Part shown: positions 51,457 to 60,800 of the stretch, one piece after another
Layout of the letters: every line of letters starts with the position of its first letter
Numbering within the stretch: position 1 is the first letter of the stretch
NCBI GenBank assembly: GCA_016801885.1
Contig: CM028890.1
Span: 12,330,001 to 12,394,000, forward strand
DNA: 64,000 nucleotides
Origin: Toxotes chatareus
Taxonomy: Eukaryota > Chordata > Actinopteri > Toxotidae
Direction: 5' to 3'
Position numbers and translations under genes: made by a program
Notes under the pieces: generated by a model
What the model was told of the DNA's origin: nothing
What the model saw: the letters and a program-made list of their open reading frames with translations, nothing else
Database searches by the model: none

Positions 51457-54400
51457 GAGGATGGGGGGGTCATGGCAAGGAGGAGCCCTGGTGTTAGTAA
51501 TTAGTGGTGTTTCAGCTCCGAAGCTTCTTTGGTGGTCTCTCTCTCTCCCTCTCTCTCTAATGTTACAAAACTCTGAATCTTGTAATCTCCCATCACCATC
51601 TACCACCACCACCTCCTGGGTAGTCACTGACACACACACGCACGCACACACACACACACACACCCCTTTCTCCCTCTCCCTCCAGGCCTAACCACCTGAA
51701 TAGAATGGGCCAATACAAACCTGTCTGTGTGTGAGGTGCAGAGGGCCAAGTGTGTGTGCGTCACTGCCTGGGCAAGATCAACATGTGTTCTCCACCGGGC
51801 TCCCCAAGCTACTGAAACGCATACACACTTGCATTCTCAAACCCACACACACCTACACATAAACGTCCTCCACGATTAGTCGACACAAGACACACAAGAC
51901 TGTCTGTGTCTCCTCTCCAAGAATTTTATGGTGATGGTTTGGCTGAATGTGAGTGTGCATGGTGGGTTGGCACTGCCAGCTCAGGTGGGACTGTAGCACA
52001 GAGCCAACAACGTCCTAATACACACACATACACCCATGCGCACACAGCATGGCCTGCTGTTGTTCTTTAATATAGAGTACTGGTCAGAGATTAAGAAATT
52101 GGTTAACTTACAGCTTTCCCGCAGGAACTGAAGTAAATGAAGCCTTGAATGTTCAGCAGTTCCTTTCTGATGAATTATCAGGACAATACCATATGGCAGG
52201 TAGTAGTTCTGTATCTTGCTATCAGAAAAGAATAATCGAGGAAAATGGCAGTCACCAGAGGAAGACATACTTGTTGGCCAGGAGTTCATCCTACAGCAAA
52301 ATAATGACCAAAAGTATTGGAAGAAAAGAACTAGACAGTGGTTTCACATGATGAAGACCAGCACAGTCTTCAGACTTGGAGACATGGAGCTGGTTTTGGA
52401 TGAACTGGACAGAAGGTGAAAGGAAAGCAACCTGCACGTGCAGCACATTTGTGGGAACTTGTGTGCAACAGTGTAGAGCTGAACTTTCTGAACAATATTT
52501 AGTTTCCGTTGTTGAAAGAAGTTCACGAGTGTGTTCGACTGCTGGACGAGTCAAAAACTTAGTTCAACAAGAAGATTCCGTCATTCTTGATTTTAAAATC
52601 TCCAGTTGTCTATTTGTTATATGCTTTAATTTCAGAAACACTCGAGATGTTGAATTATGTAAATTTAAATAACAACTGGAAAAAGGGGGTGTTCTAATCC
52701 TGTTGAGTGGCAGTGTATATGATAGTGGCATGTCATTAAATTCAGTTGATTGGACATTTGAGTCTTTGGAGCAGGTGAGAGGATGGTTGATGGGGAAACA
52801 GGCTGAATGACTCTACTGTCAGTTTTACCTCCTGCTACTCCACAACTGTGCAAGTGGAGAAGGTTAGCAGCCAACAGTGGAAAGCTGTGGTTGTACTGGG
52901 CAGCTCCCAGTGTTAATGTTCTTAGCTGTGTGTATGTACCAATGTGTGTGTCTGTGTGTACATAAGCTCCAAAGAAGAAGACAGAATGTGAAGCATGTAC
53001 GAATCTCCAGTGTAGCTTGAAGAGCAAACAGAAAATGTTTCAACATTATGAAACCCGTCCCAGCAAAATATTAATCTTTAATTACTCAAGAGTTCGTAAA
53101 CTATCAAAGGGCTATTGTTGAGTGGTTGTGAATGTTTTAGTTCATTACAGCTGAAAATATTTTCATACTATCTTAATTTGTGGATTACTCTTAATCATCA
53201 TAAAATTCAGTCAACACATTTCTAAAACATTTCAGACTAAACCTAAACCTTTATTGCAGGTATCGCTGCATTAGTTTTGGTTAGTGGTACATAATAAACT
53301 GGCGATAATGTCGCCTTTAGAGCAGTGGTTTCCAATTATTTTTGGCTTGTGACTCCTTGAGATGAAAGTATTCACTATTCCACAAGAAGAAGAAACATTT
53401 TTCAGAAAAGTCCTAAAATTTAATATAATAAACATGTTTTTTTTCTTCTTTTTTTTTTTTTTTTTACCCTTGTATCATTTTTGGCCCCTCATATTAGTCT
53501 TAAGACCCCAAAGGGGGTCCTGACACCCCAGTTGGGAACCACAGTTATGGAAAAATATGATTCATGTAATTTGTGTGTTATTTTTTTTTTCAGGTGTAAT
53601 ATCCAGGGCAGTGTGATTTGTAGTAATGCTGTTATCGGCCGAGGAGCAGACCTCAAATACTGTCTGGTGGGAAACGGACAGCGCATCGAACCAGAGGGTG
53701 AGGCTAACACACATACAGAAACACACATATACACATTTAATATCTTAATTTCTGGTAACTGTGGGTATCTTTTAGCATTTTAAGCTTTCAAATGAAGTCA
53801 GCTGGTTTGCATCCCCAACTTAAAACTGAAGAAAAACAATACAATATAACACCGTCCGTGTCAGCATCTTTACAAATTAATGCTATTAAGTTTTCATTGT
53901 CCAGGTTTATTGTTATTTTGTCCACCCTAAGGACTTCTCTCTGGCCGACTCAGATGAAGTGTTAATGTATGTGTGTGGTATCCGTAAGTGCCAAGTGTTG
54001 GAGCCAACTAGGAAAGTTTCTTAATTCTGAAGTCTGTGTGATAGAGAGATTTGTCAGAGATTTTTTTTTTATTTCCTTAATCCTCTTGTCCCCAAAGCTA
54101 GCTGTGTGCGCGCACGCGCGCGTGTGTGTGTGGCCGTGTGTCACATTGATGGAGAGGTTAGAGAGCAGGGCCAGAACAGGACCACCCGGAATTCAACAGC
54201 AGCAGCCTCCAGCCACGTCCAACGCACACACACTCACTCACAGAGACACACACACTCACGCACATATAGAAAAAGAGAGAGCGCAAGCTCAGCTACCAGA
54301 CTGAGCAGCCTAATTGAGTGAACAACAGGGTGCTCTAAGTAACAGCAGTGTGAATTTGAGCTAAACTCGCCTAAAACTATTCGAAACAGTTGAGACTTTC

Positions 54401-57400
54401 TGGAGCATCCAGTGAGGGATCAGTGCAACAAAACTGATCTGGCTTCAGCTTTTTTTGGCAGAATCTTTTCTGTTAGAGACCGCACCAAGTTGCTAACATT
54501 ATGTTGTTAAACACTGGAAACTTGGACCCATGGTTGCATAATGGTTTTGCATACACTGTATAGCCAAAGTTCAGTCACACAATAGTAAAGTATCAGCCTC
54601 TGTTTCTCTGACAGAGTGTAAATCTCTCTGTCTCCTGATGTGCCTCTTGTTGTGTGTCTCATGAACATCTCACAGACACAGATACACTCTTGTTTTATTG
54701 TATTTTTCTCTCTTTGATTATTATTATTTTATAAAAATCCTTATATTGTCTCAGGTATTTTAAAATGGTTCTACTGTATATTGCTGTCAAGTTTTCTTAA
54801 AATAGCCCAAAATAAACTTTTTTGAAGGTTTTACAATATGTTCAGAATTCAGCACCTTATTATTTTTATTCTCGATTTGGACACAGAAAACCCTCATTAA
54901 AAACAAACCTTATCAGAAGATCAAAACTAGGAGAAACCTCAAGAAGAGCAATAGAGGAATAACCCCACTTCCATGACTCAGGAGGGGATATCATTTTACT
55001 GGTTCTTGAATCATTATTATAAATAACTGGCACATTAACTTTCTGGCATATGCCACCACACATGGTGCACATCAAAATCTAGTTTCACCCTGAGCAGAGT
55101 AAGAAAAACAAAATAAAAACAAACCTGAAATATTAGAGTTTTTTTTTCTTTTCCTCATCTTTTCTCATAATCTAGGACCATAGATGCATGTATATAGCGT
55201 GTGTTATGCAGAACATACTGATATACACCATGTCAGCAAGTGAGAGCAGTAAGGAGCAATGCAATTTCTTAACTTGAGTAAATCTGAACTAATTGGCGTT
55301 GTTTTAAAAAACATGTATTGTCCTAGCATTCTGCTGTAATCCGCTTAAAAATATAACAACAGTTTTGATAGAATCGCTGTCTGCCATCAGTTTTTCTTGA
55401 TGGTATCACATTATTCTATATAATACACTGTGCTAATTATAAACCCGCTCCCTCTTTTAATTTCTATTGTGCTCTAAGAAGAAGCACAGAATTGCCACTA
55501 ATCTCAGCGGCTGACCATGGGCTGCTAAAGACATTACACACCCACTCTACTGCTGAAGCTGTTAGCAGCTAAGGACCACCCTGGCAGCTAGCCTCACACT
55601 CATTCAGTCACAGACAAAGTAATAATGCACACATGCAGGTTTAATCAGGTGCTGATATTTATAAGATACATACCTGTGCTGTGGCTGCATATATAGACAA
55701 AAACACACAATTTCTCCATCAGCCTCCCTTTGATCTAACGACGCATCCTGGTTACATTTAAGTGTTTACCTGACATTTTTAAGTATGTTTGCTCAGAATA
55801 AGGACTTGCAGAACAAATCAGAATTTTGTTTATGAACCTATGGCTATTTTCTGTCCTTAATTTGTATATGTGAATACATGTGGTCTTAATTCATATAATG
55901 ACAAATCAAAGGGCCCAAACAGAGTTACTTTTTCTCCCTTTCTCTCCAGTCACTCCCTCTCCTTCACTCTCCTGGTGTCCCATGCTCCATTTGTCGTCCC
56001 CTCCACAGACACAGACACACACACACACACACACAGCAGAGGATAAGCTCCTTCAGAGCAACAGATTCCTTCACACTAAAACCTGTCTGTGTGGATGGAA
56101 CATTACTCTCTGCCACCGTTTGCTTTGGATCGGCACTGGTGCTCGGGGATGGAGGGATGTAGGGAGGAGTCCTCATGCTGAACTAGGTTGGGGTTGAGGA
56201 GGACACTGAGAAAATGCCGACGGACTTAGTTGCAAGCATCGTGTATTTCTTTTAGTGAGGTTCAGGTAGCAGCCAGTGTGACCTAAGTCTTACTACACTG
56301 TGTATTCTGGGAGTCATCTCAAAGAAGTGAAAATACCATACAGGGGATGTGCATGTTGTAGCCCATTAACTACAAATTGCGTATACATTTATTTCCTAGC
56401 TCCCAGGCAATCTTTGTTTTCCATTAATTTCAGTGTGGTATCAAAATTAATACGCAGAAATGACTTAATGAGTATTACAGTAAAGCTTTCATTTCCTTTA
56501 CATTCTTGGTAAAAGCGATACAAACTGCTTGCAGTAATAAAGTTGCGAGCAAAGAGGTATTTCGAAAACTCTCCCCGTTGATGTAGTTGACGAAACTCAG
56601 CCCCAAAATGCAACTCTGTTTGGCTGCAAACTCTCAAATCTCGCAGACCGTGATACACTTGTTCATCAATAAAGTATACGTGTAGTTTTCTTGGAAACAC
56701 AGATATGTTTACATTCAGTGTTTCTCAAGAAAATACATTATATGTATTCTTGAGGTATTTTTTTTTTCTTTGATGATAAATCACGTATTGCTTACACGTT
56801 TGATACCTCTTCGTTGCGTTTGTGGGTTCATTGCTGTGTTTATTTGCATGTCAAAAAAATGTCACATGGTATCTTTAATGGGATTAACAGTGCAAAACCA
56901 GCGGCATGGTCCTGTCCTTCTATAACAACAGTATTTACACAATAAAACACAAAAAGAGTACAACACAGCTGCAAATGTTGTCAGAAGCTAGTCACATTGC
57001 AGCTATTATTTGGGTGGGGTAAGATTTTTGTTTGTTTTTACTCTGTTTGGACTGTGTGGGCCACATCCAGAACAACATTTCTATTGTCTTGTGATGAACA
57101 ATAGCGTGTCTCTGATTCTGATCAATAGCACAGTGAAGTACAAGGCCCGACCCCATCATGGCTGGCGTGAATTTGAGATGTGTTGCGTGAGAAGTTCTTG
57201 TTATCGATTGTGATTTCCATATTTACTTTTATACCTATGAACAGGGTGTCTAATAAAAACCGTTAACTGTAATCCATTCTAATTCTGAAATGGGGCCGTG
57301 CAGAGTAGTAAGAAATGATAAACATCTTGTTGGGCCAAGGTATGGACAGAATAATCATTTTTCCACAAACTGCATATACAGCATGTTTTAACTGTCACTT

Positions 57401-57656
57401 GACCACCATGCATGCGTCTGAGGATAATCTAGATTTAAGTGGACCTGAAGGATCTAAGAACGTTTTCATTTCTAAGAGAACCAGAAACACTTTCTTTGAG
57501 TTCTGTTCAGAACACAAAGATTACCAGAGCTGTCAGGTAACAGTAATATCTGCCTTTGATACAATCTTTTCTATCAGTGTATAAATTTCTTTCTCTTCTT
57601 CAGCTGAGAGGACTAACGAGGTCATCGTTGGAACAGACCAGCTGATGGAGATCTAG
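31974..57656 (+). CDS. eif2b3: eIF2B gamma subunit (whole coding span, 11 coding exons)
   Basis: This gene encodes the gamma subunit of eIF2B, the cytoplasmic guanine-nucleotide exchange factor that recharges eIF2 with GTP for initiator tRNA delivery. In the decameric complex gamma pairs with the catalytic epsilon subunit. Joining exons 31974-32121, 33928-34085, 39709-39868, 40163-40274, 45577-45666, 48243-48379, 48630-48820, 49039-49101, 49321-49469, 53594-53697 and 57604-57656 gives 1365 nt, or 454 residues plus TAG. Every junction is GT-AG and keeps the frame. Residues 1 to about 240 form the nucleotidyltransferase-like domain, with GGGSRM at 11-16, PKPMLPVGNKPL at 24-35 and SCDLITD at 109-115. 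Residues of about 245-268 are a charged variable linker. Residues from about 350 to 450 form the hexapeptide left-handed beta-helix. The protein ends in NEVIVGTDQLMEI, as in vertebrate orthologues. The length matches the family (about 452 residues in human). The ATG has A at -3 and G at +4. The gene is complete and shows no frame break. Confidence 0.97.
32122..33927 (+). other. eif2b3: Intron 2 of eif2b3
   Basis: This is a 1.8-kb AT-rich intron with no coding sequence I can recognise. It contains an 11-bp perfect inverted repeat, TATTCCACTCA (33083-33093) and TGAGTGGAATA (33097-33107), around a 3-nt loop. The acceptor is TTTTCAG. Confidence 0.8.
33928..34085 (+). CDS. eif2b3: eif2b3 exon 3, residues 50-102
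   Basis: This exon encodes VIVITT (51-56) through to the DMGTADALR block (87-95), a conserved part of the eIF2B-gamma nucleotidyltransferase-like domain. The unit KMKLDV occurs twice back to back (residues 68-73 and 74-79), making this stretch longer than the mammalian one as I recall it. The exon ends AAG|GTGTGTGTGTG, so the 5' splice site sits at the start of a GT run. Confidence 0.96.
37231..37254 (+). repeat. (TG)n microsatellite, intron 3
   Basis: A 24-bp pure TG run inside a broader TG-rich stretch (37076-37300). Confidence 0.9.
39101..39120 (+). repeat. (TG)n microsatellite, intron 3
   Basis: Ten TG units followed by CGTGTG. Confidence 0.9.
39709..39868 (+). CDS. eif2b3: eif2b3 exon 4, residues 103-155 plus 1 nt
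   Basis: This exon encodes TDILVVSCDLITDVALHEV, the most conserved block of the N-terminal domain. The aspartate at 111 sits where active nucleotidyltransferases bind metal. In eIF2B-gamma the fold is structural or regulatory, and no sugar-nucleotide reaction is known. The exon ends with a lysine-rich PGQKGKKKT segment before the donor G|GTAACAG, phase 1. Confidence 0.97.
40163..40274 (+). CDS. eif2b3: eif2b3 exon 5, residues 156-192 plus 2 nt
   Basis: The acceptor TTTTTTCCCAG opens the exon after a short 294-bp intron. It encodes EQRDFVGVDESGKRLLFMA (157-175) and ANEADLEDGLSI (175-186), which align directly with the vertebrate family. The donor AA|GTAAGT is near consensus, phase 2. Confidence 0.97.
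42795..42960. repeat. Possible 3'-end fragment of a teleost LINE (L2/Rex1-like)
   Basis: The phrase ATCAAGATCTTTATTTGCCA followed by a CA-rich stretch and an A-rich tail resembles the 3' ends of dispersed teleost non-LTR elements, many of which carry CAAGAATCTTTATTG-type motifs. There is no reverse-transcriptase coding sequence. The assignment rests on memory of the motif and is tentative. Confidence 0.35.
43427..43451 (+). repeat. (CA)n microsatellite, intron 5
   Basis: About 12 CA units, followed by a C run. Confidence 0.9.
45577..45666 (+). CDS. eif2b3: eif2b3 exon 6, residues 193-222 plus 2 nt
   Basis: This exon encodes HPRMHIKTGLVDAHLYCLKK (194-213), including the family-typical GLVDAHLYCLKK segment of the nucleotidyltransferase-like domain, and ends VVDFLTEN. 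The first codon is split across intron 5 (AA|A, lysine 193). The donor is AA|GTGAGT, phase 2. Confidence 0.97.
45667..48242 (+). other. eif2b3: Intron 6 of eif2b3
   Basis: This is a 2.6-kb intron with no recognisable exon. It holds a pyrimidine-rich stretch at 47335-47435 and a G-rich run at 47527-47547 able to form a G-quadruplex. A 176-codon open frame starting at 47930 overlaps exon 7 in the wrong frame and is not a gene. The acceptor TTTATCGCAG is pyrimidine-weak. Confidence 0.75.
47527..47547 (+). other. G-quadruplex candidate in intron 6
   Basis: Runs of 9, 6 and 4 guanines are separated by single thymines on the + (RNA-like) strand. The long first run can supply two tracts, so four-tract G4 folding is possible in both DNA and pre-mRNA. 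Confidence 0.55.
48243..48379 (+). CDS. eif2b3: eif2b3 exon 7, residues 223-268 plus 1 nt
   Basis: This exon encodes SISSIRGELVPYLVRKQF (224-241), the conserved end of the N-terminal domain. It then enters a hydrophilic linker rich in K, D, E, Q, N and S (about 243-268) that varies widely between species. The donor is CACG|GTCAGT, phase 1. Confidence 0.96.
48630..48820 (+). CDS. eif2b3: eif2b3 exon 8, residues 269-332
   Basis: This is the longest coding exon (191 nt) and follows a 250-bp intron with acceptor GCATCCCAG. It encodes the rest of the linker (with RSCWND) and then KLRCYVHIVDQSLCYRVSTL and AAYIEANRL, which lead into the beta-helix domain. The donor CTG|GTGAGTC is phase 0. Confidence 0.96.
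49039..49101 (+). CDS. eif2b3: eif2b3 exon 9, residues 333-353
   Basis: A small 63-nt exon with phase 0 at both ends, so skipping would delete 21 residues without a frameshift. It encodes APKLFEEPAVHPSSVISERC and Q, the poorly conserved approach to the beta-helix. Splice sites are CTCCCAG and CAA|GTAAGA. It is assigned from frame, position and the match to the human loop between PKLL and the VGVDS motif. Confidence 0.92.
49321..49469 (+). CDS. eif2b3: eif2b3 exon 10, residues 354-402 plus 2 nt
   Basis: This exon encodes the first coils of the left-handed beta-helix: GSDSMIGALCQVADKTSIKR, then STIG, IKEKVKVTNSIIMHGVTIEE. The isoleucine/valine spacing follows the hexapeptide pattern. The acceptor is CTGTTCTCAG and the donor is GG|GTGAGA, phase 2. 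Confidence 0.97.
51365..51390 (+). other. G-quadruplex candidate in intron 10
   Basis: Guanine runs of 9, 4, 3 and 6 are separated by CA, T and A, which meets the canonical four-tract short-loop G4 rule on the + strand. A further GGTGGGGG lies 20 bp downstream. Confidence 0.7.
51414..51457 (+). repeat. Compound microsatellite (GT)n(GA)n
   Basis: A run of about 12 GT units passes directly into about 8 GA units. Together with the adjacent G4 run it makes an about 95-bp non-B-DNA-prone segment. Confidence 0.9.
51629..51664 (+). repeat. (CA)n microsatellite with CG interruptions
   Basis: Alternating CA units carry ACGCACGC interruptions near 51638-51646. It sits about 170 bp downstream of the GT/GA array in the same intron. 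Confidence 0.9.
52071..52717 (+). mobile_element. Decayed, internally deleted Tc1/mariner-like transposon
   Basis: The left end TATAGAGTACTGGTCAGA and the right end (GGTGTTCTAATCC followed by GAGTGGCAGTGTATA) look like the degenerate inverted termini of fish Tc1-like elements. Between them, in shifting frames, are fragments of the C-terminal half of a DDE transposase: EFILQQNND (compare the usual QDNDPKH), ELVLDELDRR, then LSEQYLVSVVERSSRVC and RVK. The span is about 650 bp, roughly half a full element; the DNA-binding N-terminus is missing and frameshifts and stops interrupt the rest. It cannot transpose. It lies in sense orientation within intron 10. Confidence 0.8.
53323..53544. mobile_element. 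hAT-like non-autonomous element (about 222 bp)
   Basis: The left end CAGTGGTTTCCAA and the right end TTGGGAACCACAG match as inverted repeats at 11 of 13 positions. The CAGTGGTTCCCAA-type terminus is characteristic of widespread vertebrate hAT-derived short elements. There is no coding capacity. The flanking 8-mers CTTTAGAG and TTATGGAA are not a clean duplication, so the copy is old or the ends are off by a few bases. It ends only 49 bp before exon 11 and includes the T-rich run at 53436-53465. Confidence 0.65.
53594..53697 (+). CDS. eif2b3: eif2b3 exon 11, residues 403-437 plus 1 nt
   Basis: This exon encodes further beta-helix coils: CNIQGSVICSNAVIGRGADL, then KYCLVGNGQRIEPE. The first glycine codon is split (GG|G). 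The pattern of buried I/V/L every six residues continues from exon 10. The donor is G|GTGAGG, phase 1. Confidence 0.97.
53698..57603 (+). other. eif2b3: Intron 11 of eif2b3 (3.9 kb)
   Basis: It contains a 30-bp alternating purine-pyrimidine tract with CG steps (54103-54132), (CA)n near 56019-56034, and a CpG-retaining patch at 56500-56700 with an antisense open frame. An 89-codon open frame at 57315-57584 ends just before exon 12 and has no recognisable homology. The acceptor is TCTTCTTCAG. Confidence 0.75.
54103..54132. other. Z-DNA candidate in intron 11
   Basis: Thirty bases alternate pyrimidine-purine without interruption, with a CG-rich core (GTGCGCGCACGCGCGCGTG), the sequence type most prone to flip to Z-DNA under negative supercoiling. 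Confidence 0.65.
57604..57656 (+). CDS. eif2b3: eif2b3 exon 12, residues 438-454 and stop
   Basis: The last coding segment encodes ERTNEVIVGTDQLMEI followed by TAG. The conserved C-terminal NEVIVG-DQLMEI confirms both family and frame. The first codon (G|CT, alanine) is split across intron 11. Confidence 0.97.
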
Positions 57657-57845
57657 CTCCCGTGGGGAAGGAGTGGGCATCACCTCATTAACCATTCAGA
57701 GAGCAGAACACAGAGGACAACTAATTAATCAGCTGACCGCCCCCAGTCAGAAGCCTGGATGCTGCTTGATGGTTTCACACACTCTTTCACCATTGGGCTT
57801 TTATTTTGTACATTGTGTACAAATAAAGACAGGTCGACTTAAACC
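57657..57845 (+). other. eif2b3: 3' UTR of eif2b3
   Basis: A short 3' UTR of about 190 nt runs from the TAG to just past the poly(A) signal. I see no conserved microRNA or AU-rich element that I can name. The exact cleavage base is not known. Confidence 0.75.
57822..57827 (+). terminator. eif2b3: Poly(A) signal AATAAA
   Basis: A canonical hexamer lies 166 nt after the stop codon. It is followed about 30 nt later by a GT/T-rich downstream element (TTGGTG, then a T run at 57868-57879), so cleavage near 57840-57850 is likely. Confidence 0.85.
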
Positions 57846-60800
57846 CATGGATCATTTTGTTGGTGTTTTTTTTTTTTTGTTTTGTTCTTCCTTCATCTCT
57901 TTCAGTTCTTTGTAATTGTTCTACCACACTAGTTATTATCAGATCATTACCGTATCCTAATAGCAGGACCCAGTTTACCCTGTGGAAGAGTTAGTGAGGA
58001 CGGGCTCGTACATGTTTTAATGTGCACGAGTGTTTGCGCATGCACGCTGTGCAGCTGTGACGACCAGAGATGTAGAGAAAAAGCAGTGGGAGGGGTGACC
58101 ACAATGGCGTGGGGGTTAAGTTTATTTGTACACAGAAATGGTGTATGTGTAGGCCCTGGACCACCCAGCTTGATCCTGTATCAGTTAACACCGACACCCC
58201 ACCCTCACTCACGAACACAGCGGAGGAGGAAACTGACTCGCGTCTGACTCTTTTCTTTCTTTCTTTTTTTTTTCTCCTCTTCTTTCCCTTTCTGCTCCCG
58301 TTGCTGTCACAAGATTTATTGCATTCATTCGGCAGAGCATTTCTTAAATTACAGGTTTGAAGTTTCTTAGTCACGAAGGAAGAAGATCAGGACAGGGATG
58401 TCTGTAGGGGTACTTTGTGTGTACATGTGCGTGTGTGATCTACTGTCCTCTGTTTCCTATTGTGTCTGTGGCTGTACAGAAGTCATTTAGACTGTCTCCT
58501 GTGGCCTGATTATGTGATATCGCTGTGTGTGTATGTGTGTGTGGAGAAGAGAAAGAGAGATTATCATGTGTTTTTTTCCGTCTTTAATGTATTTTAGATA
58601 TGTTTGTTAGTAGCTAATGTGGTTTTCATCCATAATTTATATTTTTTAAATTACCCTGGCACTGAACCTTTAATATTGTATGTAGTCGTATAAAGTTTAA
58701 GTACAGCTTAAACTTTTCAACAGAGAACAACATGTCTGTAACACAGACATGGGCGTTTACCAGGTAGTGAGACACTGACAAAAGATGCTATGAAGTTGCA
58801 TTGTGGGAAACATAGGATCCAAAGTTTTTACTGGTTAACCTAAACTAGAGTCAGGATATCTTGGCCTCTGCTGTGCCAAACTTTTATCACTGCCAAAAAA
58901 GTGTAATATTAAATCCCTGGAGAACCCCTCTAAGCTTCAGCAAAGATGGAAGAGCATCAGGTGCCATGCATGTTATATCAAACGTGTCCCAGTTCCAAAC
59001 TACATTCAGTATTCATGCTAAATATGGTCGACTTTTGAGTGGGCTGTAGATGTACACTTTTCTCCCACAATGCAATGCACAAATGAAGTGGAGGAGTGGC
59101 TCACAGCCAACAAAATTAAAATAGATTGAGAGCAGTGAGACATCTCCTGAAAGAGCTTGGAAACATCATTGGCAGTGGCATTTCAAAGTCACAGTTTAAC
59201 TGATGTGACATATAGACTATTTTCTTGCTAGGTTAAATTGGTAAAGTATGCTTTTGTTTGTTTGTTTACCAACCAACAGAACAGATTCACAACATAGCTT
59301 GTAGTCTCGCCTCATAGATGTTTGTATCTAGATGTGTCGTAAATTGAAATTCCATCAACCTAAAACTCAACAAAACAAACATTGTCATTTTAATAGCTTA
59401 AAAAAACAAATTTCTGCTTTTGCCCACAGGGTGTAACACAAAATAAGGAGTATTGCACTCATTTGACTGGTTCCTTTACAAGAGCACATTCCATAAATGT
59501 GGGTCGCGGGCTGAAAAGATGAAGTGCTAAAAGAAACAAAGTGTTCTTTATATGACCTTTTAGGCCCCACCACAGAATTGTCTTCCCTCTGTGTTTACTG
59601 TACATGTGGCCTTAGCTCACAGACTGAAATACTTCATAGTTCAGTACTTTTCCATGCCTCGTCTTACCTGTGTTTACTGTGAGCAACTCCTGTCACATCG
59701 TTTAGTATTCAGTTTCAAATTGAATTCAGTTTGGAGAAAAAAAAACCCAACAACTTGGAAATGTGGAGATTGTTACTGACTTCACCCTTTATTGTAACAT
59801 CCTTTTAGTTGTTTTCCCATTGAGTGCTACATGTGCTAATTTGTCATGTTTTCACTATCACAGTAATTCCCATGTATAAAGTAGTTAAAATCAGAGTCAG
59901 AGTGAGCCAGTTATTAATAGTTAATTAATTCATCTTTGGTTCGAAGCTACTGTAATCTCACCACACAGGAGGGACTAGATGTGAAGGTGAAAGACTAAAT
60001 TTGTCACCTGGGTTTTGAGATTGAAAACATGAAAACCACAGTTAAGGTTCAGTCTGTCCTTGCTCTTTGTCTTGGCTGTGGTAACCTTTTTAGCGGTCTC
60101 ACACTCTGACCTCTCTCTCTTCAAACACATGATGAGATCTGGCAGCCGGGAGTGTTTGGGTAGAGGTTTGTATATTTATACAGAGACCCCGGAGTCCCCC
60201 TCAATACAACGCCACCATGCCTGAGCCCGCCTTAAAGCACACATGTGTGTTTGCTCCTGCATGAGCATGCATGTGTTCAGGCTTACCTGTGTGTGACTGC
60301 TCTTAATCCTCTGTCGCACAAACTAATCAATGGCGTCCAACACTTCTGTGAGTGAATGCATGCATGCGTGTGTGTGCACACATGCGTACGTAAATGTGCA
60401 TGTTTGCTTTGCAGATCTGGAGATCAGATGTCAAGCCACAGATCGTATATCAGGCTGTCTGTTGGTCTGTGGTTTTGTCGCCTTGTGGAATTTTCTGACC
60501 TCTCTACAGAAGATTTTCATCTAATTATGCATCCCAAACAAATCTGTCTCGCACCAGGGAGAAGTCATCTGTAAAATAAAACATTTTCATGCACAAATTA
60601 TCGCCAGTTATCCACTTTGTGTGTTGACAGCACATTTGCTCATAAGGTTTGTTTGAACAAAGATGAAATCTAGCGTATTAATAAATAAAGAATCTCGTCC
60701 ACATCTGCAGTGACATTTTAAAACGTACTTCATTTTACAGCAAAAAATGAACTTTAAAATCTGTTTCGATTGCAATTACTTGATGTCTAAATGGATTTTT

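Larger units (their letters stand above)
49470..53593 (+). other. eif2b3: Intron 10 of eif2b3 (4.1 kb, transposon-bearing)
   Basis: This intron contains pyrimidine-rich DNA (50880-51015) followed by purine-rich DNA (51080-51225), a G-quadruplex candidate, compound microsatellites, a Tc1-like transposon relic and a hAT-like non-autonomous element. The acceptor is a long poly-T tract ending CAG. It is the most repeat-loaded intron of the gene. Confidence 0.8.

Noticed and set aside
57315..57584. 89-codon open frame ending just before exon 12, with GTAACAG after TGTCAG
   Set aside because: A cryptic exon here would sit between exons 11 and 12 of a family whose protein joins them directly; no homologue is recognisable.
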